This document shows, one piece after another, positions 49,584-57,350 of a DNA stretch of 57,350 nucleotides (position 1 is its first letter; each line of letters opens with the position of its first letter). The translations under genes and the position numbers were made by a program. The notes under the pieces are model-generated. The model did not search any database. It was not told the origin of the DNA and saw only the letters and a program-made list of their open reading frames with translations. The stretch is from an uncultured Chloroflexota bacterium (GTDB lineage: Bacteria; Chloroflexota; UBA11872; UBA12225): positions 44,382-101,731 of the forward strand of contig CADCTC010000121.1 in NCBI GenBank assembly GCA_902805635.1, written 5' to 3'.

Positions 49584-50912
49584 ATGCTGACCAGGCGTCA
49601 CCTACTGCTCACCGCCGTCGCGCCCGCCTTCCTGGCTGCCTGCGGCGCCGGCGGCCAGGGGCAGAGCGCCCCGGCTGCCGCGTCCAAGGCCACAGGTAAG
49701 GTGGTGGTGCTCTCCCTGCAGACCTCATCGCCGCGGCTGGACATGCAGATGGCCATGTACGAGGAGGCCAACAAGGAGCTCAAGCCGCGAGGGCTGGAGG
49801 TGGAGTTCGTCCCCACCACCAGCGCCGAGACCGACGTGATGACCAAGGCCACCACCTTCCACGCCGCCGGCACCCCGGCGGACATGTGGGAGTGGCCCCG
49901 CCTGTGGCGCGAGATTGAGTCGATCATCGGCGACATCGGCCCCTTCTTCAAGCGCGACAAGCTCGACGAGAAGGCCTGGATCCCCGATTCCATCGCAGCC
50001 ATGAAGGATGCTTCGGGCAGGCTGTGGGGCCTGCCTGTCAGCATCTCGGCCGACGCGCTGGCGTATAACCTGGACCTCTTCGAGGCGGCCGGTCTCAAGC
50101 CGCCGCCCCAGGACCCGGACGACAAGTCCTGGAACATGGACACCTTCCTCGACTACGCGAAGAAGCTCACCAGGGGTACGCAGCAGTTCGGTATGGAGGG
50201 CAAATTCACGGGAGGGGTGGACTGGATGAACTGGCCCACGTGGTTCGGCTACGGCCCGGTGGACATCAAGAATAAGAAGGTCACCATCAACACGCCGGGG
50301 TTCCAGCGCGGCCTGCAGTACTGGATCGACCTCCAGCTGCGCCACCAGGTGTGGCCTACCACCGAGCAGCTGAGCCCTCTACGCGCCACGTCGGGCCAGG
50401 ACTCGTTCCTCACCAGCAAGGTAGCGATGAAGGGCATCTTCAATCTCGCCACCAAGCCGGACTTCCGGTGGGGCATCGCCGCCATGCCCTATACGCCCAG
50501 CCCGACCGAGCCACGCAACGTCGCGGCGCGCATCAGCGTGCACGCGCTCTACATGGACTCCACCGCCAGGAACAAGGACGGCGCCTGGGAGGTCTTCAAG
50601 TATTGGCTGCGCCCGGAGACCAATGCGCGCTACGTCCTCTCCGACGGGCACATCGTTTCACCCCTGCTGAACACCAAATCCGAGATCACGATGCGTGACT
50701 TCCAGCAGAAGATGGGGGTCGACCCCAAGGCGTTCCTCAGCATGGCGCAGCGCTCCAGGGTGGACGGCTGGCTCTACTTCCTCCTGAAGGACCAGGGCAA
50801 GGCACGCACCGAGATCGACAAGGTCTTCACCGAGGCCAAGACGGGCAAGATGTCCGTGCCCGAATTCACCCAACGCGCCCAGCAGCTCACCGAACAGCTC
50901 ACCAGTTTCTGA
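49584..50912 (+). CDS. ABC transporter sugar-binding lipoprotein
   Basis: A 442-residue extracellular solute-binding protein with the Tat-like start MLTRRHLLLTAVAPAFLAAC, lipobox Cys at 20. Features are FHAAGTPADMWEWPRLWREI, ALAYNLDLFEAAGLKPPPQD and GVDWMNWPTWFGYG, with many Trp residues fit for stacking on sugars. Its ribosome-binding site is GGAGGAG. It is only distantly similar to the protein encoded just upstream, so the pair is not a recent duplication. It is followed at 18 bases by the Gfo/Idh/MocA gene, making a four-gene unit 48216-53202. Confidence 0.92.
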   Translation: MLTRRHLLLTAVAPAFLAACGAGGQGQSAPAAASKATGKVVVLSLQTSSPRLDMQMAMYEEANKELKPRGLEVEFVPTTSAETDVMTKATTFHAAGTPADMWEWPRLWREIESIIGDIGPFFKRDKLDEKAWIPDSIAAMKDASGRLWGLPVSISADALAYNLDLFEAAGLKPPPQDPDDKSWNMDTFLDYAKKLTRGTQQFGMEGKFTGGVDWMNWPTWFGYGPVDIKNKKVTINTPGFQRGLQYWIDLQLRHQVWPTTEQLSPLRATSGQDSFLTSKVAMKGIFNLATKPDFRWGIAAMPYTPSPTEPRNVAARISVHALYMDSTARNKDGAWEVFKYWLRPETNARYVLSDGHIVSPLLNTKSEITMRDFQQKMGVDPKAFLSMAQRSRVDGWLYFLLKDQGKARTEIDKVFTEAKTGKMSVPEFTQRAQQLTEQLTSF

Positions 50913-50929
50913 CGGATTGCGAGTTGCGT

Positions 50930-51841
50930 ATGCCCATAAAGATCGGACTGGTGGACTGCGACACCAGCCACGTCGTCGCCTTCACCCAGCGCCTCAATCA
51001 CCTGGAGATCGCCCAGGAGCACTGGGTAGACGGCGCCCAGGTGGTCGCTGCCGTGCCGCTGCCGTCGCTGGTCAGCCAGGTGCGCGTGGGCCCCTTCACC
51101 GAACAGCTGCGCGGCTACGGCGTCCGCATCGTGGACAGGCCGGAGCAGCTCATCGGTGAGATCGACGCCGTCTTCATCGAGTCCAACGACGGCCAAGTGC
51201 ACCTGGAGCGCGCGCTGCCGTTCATCGAGGCCGGCATCCCCACCTGGATCGACAAGCCACTGGCCTGCTCCACGCGCGATGCCGTCGCCATTGTTACGGC
51301 GGCGCGGCAGCGTCGCGTGCCGCTGCTCTCCGCGTCGTCGCACCGCTTCGACCTGCCGCACCAGGACGTGAAGGCGCGGCGCGGGGAGTTGGGCGCCGTG
51401 ATGGGCGTTGACGCATTCAGTCCCGCCTCCCAGCACCCGCGTAACCCCGGCTTTTTTCACTATGGCGTGCACGCCGTGGAGAGCGTCTACAGCCTCATGA
51501 GCCGCGGCTGCCGCCGGGTGCGCTGCGTGCGCACCGAGGGCGCCGACCACGCACTCGGCGAGTGGGCCGACGGGCGCCTTGCTTCCGTGCGCGGCATCCG
51601 CGCGGGAGCGCGGGAGAGCGGCTTCACGGCCATCACCGAGAAGCAGGTGATCGTCACCCGCACCTCCTCGTTTGCCTATCGCGAGCTGCTCAATCACATC
51701 ATCGCGATGCTCCAGAGCGGCCAGAGTCCCGTCTCCGGCGAGGAGCTGATTGAAGTCGTCGCCTTCCAGGAAGCAGCCAACCTCTCGATGGAGCGCGGTG
51801 GATTGCCCGTGGAATTGGCGGAAGTCGGGTTGCCGGTGTGA
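50930..51841 (+). CDS. Gfo/Idh/MocA-like oxidoreductase
   Basis: A 303-residue Rossmann-fold protein beginning MPIKIGLVDCDTSHVVAF; the usual GxGxxG is replaced by VDCDTSH, as in a divergent subgroup of the family. VFIESNDGQVHLE and the WIDKPLA strand (EKP-motif Lys) follow, then HYGVHAVESVYSLM with catalytic-type His. The loss of the glycine motif suggests altered or no NAD binding. TTG 50924 is an alternative start. It is coupled to the next gene, whose GTG overlaps its stop in a GTGA. Function in sugar or amino-sugar metabolism is inferred only from context. Confidence 0.85.
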   Translation: MPIKIGLVDCDTSHVVAFTQRLNHLEIAQEHWVDGAQVVAAVPLPSLVSQVRVGPFTEQLRGYGVRIVDRPEQLIGEIDAVFIESNDGQVHLERALPFIEAGIPTWIDKPLACSTRDAVAIVTAARQRRVPLLSASSHRFDLPHQDVKARRGELGAVMGVDAFSPASQHPRNPGFFHYGVHAVESVYSLMSRGCRRVRCVRTEGADHALGEWADGRLASVRGIRAGARESGFTAITEKQVIVTRTSSFAYRELLNHIIAMLQSGQSPVSGEELIEVVAFQEAANLSMERGGLPVELAEVGLPV

Positions 51842-53202
51842 CCAACATGACCAACGGGCCTGCCTCCTCCGACAGCGCCTCCCTGGATGCCGCCCGGCGT
51901 GCCGAGGCGCTGGGTCCGCACGCAATCGAGCTGACGCAGGCGCTGGTGCGGCTGAACACCGTCAACCGCCACAGTGGCGATGCCCACCCCGGCAACGAGG
52001 GGCACGGCCAGCGGCTGATCCGCCCGCTGCTCGAAGAGCTAGGCGCCCGCACCGAACTGTTCGACTGCCCCGCGGACGTCTATACACGCCTGGGCGTGCT
52101 CGGCCCGCGCGACCGCGATTTCTCAGACCGTCCCAACCTGCTGGCGGAGCTGGCCTATGGGGCCGGTGGTCCAACGGTGGTGTTGCAGTGCCACATGGAC
52201 ACCGTCGGCGTGGACGACATGACGCTCGACGACCCGTTGTCCGGCCGCATTGAGGATGGCCGGCTGTGGGGGCGCGGCAGCAGCGACATGAAGGGCGGGC
52301 TCGCCGCCGCGCTCACGGCGCTGCAGGCGCTGCACGACGTCCGCCATGAGCTACATGGACGCATCGTGTTTGCCAGCGTGGTGGAGGAGGAGAGCAACGG
52401 CTCCGGCGCCGGAGCGCTGGCCTGGATCGACCGGGCGCGCCGCGGCGAGTTGTTCGGCGGGGACCTCCGCCCCGACGGTAACGGGCGTCTGGCCGACCTG
52501 GCGCTGTGTACCGACGGCTCCGGCCCCGAAGTGTGGCGCAGCTATGGGGGCGTGCTCACGGTGGACGTGCACGTGCAGGGGCGCAGCGGCCACCCGGCAC
52601 GACCGGGCGGCGTCAGCGCCATCGAGAAGGCGCTGGTGGCCAAAGAAGCACTCGACGTCTACAAAGCGGAGCGCGAGGCGCTTGGCGCGGGGCGCAACGT
52701 CAACCTGGGTCTCTTCCGCGGCGGCACCCACCCGGCCGTGGTGGCCGGCGCCGCCAGCATGAGCCTCAACATGAGCTACCCCGCTGCCGACGCCTTCGCC
52801 GCCGAAGCAGCCGGCCACGGGTTCGGGAACGCGCCCGGCCGCGCCCGCTTCGAGCAGCTGGTGCGCGAGCGCTGCGCCGCGGACCCCTGGCTGGCCGAGC
52901 ATCCGCCGGTCATCGACTGGATCAAGGACCTGATCCCCTTCGAGCTAACGGAGGACCATCCGCTGGTGCAGGACCTAGCGGCGACGCACCGCCGCGTGCT
53001 CGGCCAGGAGCCGCCCATCGGCGTCAACCCTGCCTGGAGCGACGCGTGCTACCTGCCGCGCTTCGCTGGCACCCCCGCTGTTGTCTGCGGTGCCGGCGTG
53101 CCCGGCCAGGCCCATACCGCCGCCGAATACGGCGAGACGCACCGCATCGTCGATTGCGCGCGTGTGCTCGCTGCGTTCCTCTACGGGAAACTGCGCGCGT
53201 AA
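51838..53202 (+). CDS. M20-family metallopeptidase/deacylase (ArgE/DapE-like)
   Basis: A 454-residue zinc hydrolase that cleaves N-acyl or peptide bonds of small substrates. Ligands: H in VLQCHMDTV, D in WGRGSSDMKGG, the Glu pair in SVVEEESNG, and the closing H in PGQAHTAAEYGE. The lid domain starts at GVLTVDVHVQGRSGHPARPG. A GTG at 51838 overlaps the upstream stop; ATG 51847 (MTNGPASSDS) is the alternative. It ends the four-gene unit with two binding proteins, so it may process N-acylated sugars or peptides they bring in. Confidence 0.92.
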   Translation: MTNMTNGPASSDSASLDAARRAEALGPHAIELTQALVRLNTVNRHSGDAHPGNEGHGQRLIRPLLEELGARTELFDCPADVYTRLGVLGPRDRDFSDRPNLLAELAYGAGGPTVVLQCHMDTVGVDDMTLDDPLSGRIEDGRLWGRGSSDMKGGLAAALTALQALHDVRHELHGRIVFASVVEEESNGSGAGALAWIDRARRGELFGGDLRPDGNGRLADLALCTDGSGPEVWRSYGGVLTVDVHVQGRSGHPARPGGVSAIEKALVAKEALDVYKAEREALGAGRNVNLGLFRGGTHPAVVAGAASMSLNMSYPAADAFAAEAAGHGFGNAPGRARFEQLVRERCAADPWLAEHPPVIDWIKDLIPFELTEDHPLVQDLAATHRRVLGQEPPIGVNPAWSDACYLPRFAGTPAVVCGAGVPGQAHTAAEYGETHRIVDCARVLAAFLYGKLRA

Positions 53203-53220
53203 AGCATGCGGGCGCAGAGA

Positions 53221-53243
53221 GGGCAAGGGGCGAGCCCTTGCCC
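53221..53243. terminator. hairpin between convergent genes
   Basis: GGGCAAGGG (53221-53229) and CCCTTGCCC (53235-53243) form a perfect 9-bp stem with loop GCGAG, 18 bases past the peptidase stop. No T-run follows, so termination strength is uncertain. Confidence 0.5.
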
Positions 53244-53295
53244 GACACCCGGCGGTCCCGCACAAGATGGGCAGCAGGACGGCACGGGACGAGCC

Positions 53296-54924
<1,629 letters not shown>

Positions 54925-54997
54925 GGCTACCTGCCGGCAGTGTGCCACGTGGCGACGCGCTGGGCACACGTGCGCGGTACTTGAGGTGCTGGTGCTG

Positions 54998-55035
54998 CCC
55001 TCACCCCAACCCTCTCCTCCTGGGAGAGGGAGTCC
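54998..55035 (+). repeat. dispersed hairpin repeat, copy 7
   Basis: CCTCACCCCAACCCTCTCCT then CCTGGGAGAGGGAGTCC; CCCTCTCC pairs with GGAGAGGG. It ends at the stop codon of the DUF151 gene and precedes the AMP-binding gene's start by about 75 bases. Confidence 0.7.
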
Positions 55036-55566
55036 CTAGTCGGAGTCGCCCAGTTTCTTGAGGTCGAGGCTGCCGATCACTTCGCGGAATGGACCGAGCT
55101 GGTCCTCGGTGATCTGCGGCTCGGACGGGCGCTCGCTCTCCGCATCGGCGTCGTCCAGGGGGCTGGACTCCACACCTGCCTCGGTCAGCACCGAGTCGTC
55201 CACCCAGATGGAGACGCCGGCGCGCACCGCCACGTTGATCGCGTCCGATGGCCGGCAGTCCACCGTCCTGGTGTCTCCGTCCTTGGCAACGTGGACAGTG
55301 GCGTAAAAGATCCCCTCACGCACTGAATCGATGGTGATGCGGCGCACCTCGCCACCCAACTGCGCGATGGTGGCGACGATCAGGTCGTGCGAGAGTGGAC
55401 GGGGCGTCTTCTGCTGCGACATGGCCAGCGCCACGGCCTCATTGCGGCCGATGACGATGGGCAAGAACACGGCGGCGCCTGTTTCGCCTACCCCGTGCAG
55501 GTAGACGGCGCAGGGGCCGCCCTGCGGATCGATACTCACCAGCCGCACCGCCATTTCAAGCGCCAT
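55036..55566 (-). CDS. bifunctional nuclease family protein (DUF151)
   Basis: A 176-residue protein of the DUF151/BFN family, first named from a plant protein with DNase and RNase activity; bacterial roles are unclear. Visible are FLPIVIGRNEAVALA, RPLSHDLIVATIAQLGGEV, FYATVHVAKDGDTRTVDCRP and SDAINVAVRAG, the family core, followed by an acidic tail (about 135-176). ATG 55566 starts it; M at 55554 is an alternative. It stands upstream of the acyl-CoA synthetase gene and 93 bases after the response regulator gene on the same strand. Confidence 0.9.
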   Translation of the reverse strand: MALEMAVRLVSIDPQGGPCAVYLHGVGETGAAVFLPIVIGRNEAVALAMSQQKTPRPLSHDLIVATIAQLGGEVRRITIDSVREGIFYATVHVAKDGDTRTVDCRPSDAINVAVRAGVSIWVDDSVLTEAGVESSPLDDADAESERPSEPQITEDQLGPFREVIGSLDLKKLGDSD

Positions 55567-55659
55567 CGCCGAAAACGATAGAGCATGAAGCGCGCCAGCG
55601 GGGGTGGGAACGGTCGCCGCAGCGCATAGACCGCGCGTTACCCGAGCGGCGCCGGCTCC

Positions 55660-56283
55660 CTAGTCCGCCGGTGGCTGGCCCGCCAGCGCCGCCTTGAGGT
55701 CCTCCAGCGGGTACGGCTTGATCAGCGTGGTGGTGACGGGCTGGCTGCGCGCCGCCTCCATCAGCTGGGCGGAGGGATAGCCGGTGACCAGGATGGTGGT
55801 GCTCTCCGGCGCGCGGCGGGTCGCCTCCGCGAGTACATGCAGGCCGGTGCGGCCGGAGTCGTCGTTGAGCTGGAAGTCACTAATAACCGCCTGGAAGTGC
55901 CCCACGTCTAGCTGCGCCAGCGCCTCGTCCACCGTGGTGGCAGTGGTGATGCGGTGCCCGTCCATCTCCAGCACGCCCTCCAGCGTCAACCGCACGCTTT
56001 CGTCGTCCTCCACCAACAGCACGCTCAGCGCGTGTGGCGGGGGTACCGCGGGTGGAGTTGTTGCCGCTGCGGTTGCCTGCCTCCCGGCTGGGCGCGGCGC
56101 CTGCTGCGTTCCCGATCCCGGCGGCATCCCGCCCGCCGCGCTCCTGGCGCCGGCGGTGCGCAGCCGGTCACCGGGGACAACTGAGCTGGTCGGACGGGGC
56201 GGCGTCAGCTTGGCAGGCGGCACCGAAGAGCGGCCGCGAGGCGGCCGGGACGGTGTGCGCAATGGGCCTTGGCTGGAGGACAT
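55660..56283 (-). CDS. single-domain response regulator with disordered N-terminus
   Basis: The 207-residue protein has a Pro/Arg/Ser-rich, probably disordered N-terminus (1-80) and a CheY-like receiver domain (about 85-203). Acidic residues D93 and D94 (VEDDESVR), phosphorylation site D136 (VISDFQL), T167 (ILVTGYPS) and K189 (LIKPYPLEDL) are all present. No output domain follows, so it signals by protein contact. TTG 56295 is the frame's first start; ATG 56283 is better. No histidine kinase gene is near. Confidence 0.9.
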   Translation of the reverse strand: MSSSQGPLRTPSRPPRGRSSVPPAKLTPPRPTSSVVPGDRLRTAGARSAAGGMPPGSGTQQAPRPAGRQATAAATTPPAVPPPHALSVLLVEDDESVRLTLEGVLEMDGHRITTATTVDEALAQLDVGHFQAVISDFQLNDDSGRTGLHVLAEATRRAPESTTILVTGYPSAQLMEAARSQPVTTTLIKPYPLEDLKAALAGQPPAD

Positions 56284-56353
56284 AGGGCGGGGCAATGTCG
56301 CTGTACTGCGACAATGCCTGCACTCAGCGTACCAAGGTGCCCCCGCTGCACGG

Positions 56354-57316
56354 CTACTGGTGGGCGGCTAGTGTTGCCTCGTTCAGCCGCATGCCCAGGC
56401 CCGGGGCATCGGATACCTCGACGTAGCCGTCCACGAAGCGCTCAGCCGGCTCGACGAGCTCCGGGCGCCAGTCGGCCTCACCGAACGCGTACTCCAGGAT
56501 GGTGAAGTTGGGCAGCGCGGCGCAGGCGTGCACCGAGTGCGCCATCGCCACAGGGCCGCTGGGATTGTGGGGGGCCACCTGGACGTGCGCGGCCTCGGCC
56601 AGCGTGGCGATGCGCTTGAGCAGACCCAGCCCGCCGCAGTGCTTCACGTCCGGCATCACCACGTCCACGCTGCCGGTGGTACACAGCCGCCAGAATGGCT
56701 CGAGTCCGTAGAACGCCTCCCCGGCCGCCACCGGCTGCTCGATCTCCGCGCGCACGCGCGCCAGCCCCTCCCAGTCATCACGCGGGACGGGGTCCTCATA
56801 CCAGAAGAGGCTGGCCGGCTCCAGACGCCGTGCCACGCGGATGGCCCAGGCGCTGTTGAAATGGCAGTGCAGGTCAAGCAGCACCGGGATGTCCGGTCCC
56901 ACCGCCTCGCGCACCGCCATCACGCGCTGGATGCCCAGCTCGGCGGTGGCAAACGCCTCGGCAGTGTCCAGGCGGGGCATATCGTCGAACGCCGCCAGCT
57001 TGATGGCACGGAAGCCCTGCGCCACCGCGCGCTTCGCGTTTTCGGCAAACCCTTGGGGCGAGCGGTCCCAGGTGCTGCGGTTGATGTTGGCGTAGACCCA
57101 CACGCGCGGGCGTGCCTTGCCGCCCAACAGGCGCCAGATGGGCTGACTATAGGCCTGGCCGGTGATGTCCCACAGCGCCTGTTCCACGGCTGAGACCGCG
57201 GTTGCCCCGGCGCGGCTGGCGGCCAGGTTGGCCAACCGCCGTCCTAGCGCGTCCGGGTCGCGCGGGTCCGCCCCCTGCACCCTAGGCAGCACGTGCGTAC
57301 GGATGTGGTGGAGCAC
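56354..57316 (-). CDS. enolase-superfamily acid-sugar dehydratase, 5' end disrupted or cut
   Basis: The frame gives 320 residues with ligands D148, E174 and E200, plus H150 (LLDLHCHF) and H250 (VAPHNPSGP), the same spacing as the other three dehydratases. About 60 residues of the N-terminal capping domain are missing. The frame stays open upstream of GTG 57316 as ASQGGDEEQ and then meets TAA at 57344-57346. The codon is where the conserved Glu of the GE loop is expected (GGG-TAA-GCC for Gly-Glu-Ala), so it looks like a G-to-T nonsense change, just six bases from the window end. The core is well kept, so either recent inactivation or an end-of-sequence error is possible. Confidence 0.8.
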   Translation of the reverse strand: MLHHIRTHVLPRVQGADPRDPDALGRRLANLAASRAGATAVSAVEQALWDITGQAYSQPIWRLLGGKARPRVWVYANINRSTWDRSPQGFAENAKRAVAQGFRAIKLAAFDDMPRLDTAEAFATAELGIQRVMAVREAVGPDIPVLLDLHCHFNSAWAIRVARRLEPASLFWYEDPVPRDDWEGLARVRAEIEQPVAAGEAFYGLEPFWRLCTTGSVDVVMPDVKHCGGLGLLKRIATLAEAAHVQVAPHNPSGPVAMAHSVHACAALPNFTILEYAFGEADWRPELVEPAERFVDGYVEVSDAPGLGMRLNEATLAAHQ

Positions 57317-57350
57317 CTGCTCCTCGTCGCCGCCCTGTGAGGCTTACCCC

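Overview
This window is high-GC bacterial DNA, densely coded on both strands. About 36 genes look intact. Around them lie six gene remnants or disrupted genes, one enolase-superfamily gene with a damaged 5' end at the window edge, and one family of short dispersed hairpin repeats. There is no rRNA, tRNA or CRISPR array. I suspect a soil or aquatic Chloroflexota-type bacterium. The reasons are the repeated sulfatase / mandelate-racemase / PhyH / Gfo-Idh-MocA gene sets, the Tat-like lipoprotein binding proteins, a WGxxGxxG-tailed Thr/Gly protein and a DUF151 nuclease. This is a judgement of style, not a phylogenetic result.

Layout. 1-1484: the end of murQ and a sugar isomerase/epimerase. 1491-4446: an ECF-type metal transporter (A, T and CbiM-like S component) divergent from a Fur-family regulator with a Fur-like box beside its start. 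4468-12271 (minus): a probable six-gene operon of PhyH dioxygenase, HAD phosphatase, GalD-like dehydratase and three sulfatases, one of them choline-sulfatase-like. 12358-14957 (plus): divergent Gfo/Idh/MocA dehydrogenase and a fourth sulfatase. 15032-17483: a polytopic membrane protein with a duplicated His motif, and a DapA-family lyase. 17553-21757: a gene graveyard (NB-ARC ATPase, MFS exporter, ABC binding-protein tail) around an intact stress/glycine-zipper protein. 21963-26507: a WGxxGxxG protein and a heterodimeric ABC exporter. 27078-28856: a nucleotidyltransferase-MNT-HEPN cassette and a collapsed VOC gene. 28874-31616: a LamG-like protein and a transglutaminase, divergent from a frameshifted WYL regulator. 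31624-34862: PAP2, Rpe-like and cNMP-GGDEF proteins. 34976-47960: a second sugar catabolism block with two more GalD-like dehydratases, three SDRs, a GDP-fucose-synthase-like epimerase, an aldolase-SDR fusion, a GH51 arabinofuranosidase, a CoA transferase and a fifth sulfatase. 48216-53202: two ABC sugar-binding lipoproteins, a Gfo/Idh/MocA protein and an M20 peptidase. 53296-57350: a MatB-like acyl-CoA synthetase, a DUF151 nuclease, a response regulator and a fourth GalD-like dehydratase.

How it may work together (inference): binding proteins capture oligosaccharides or sugar acids, sulfatases and GH51 trim them, SDR and Gfo/Idh/MocA enzymes oxidise the sugars, and the dehydratases make 2-keto-3-deoxy acids. 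DapA-family and RhaD-type aldolases could then cleave these. No ABC permease and no formylglycine-generating enzyme is present here, so those would have to lie elsewhere.
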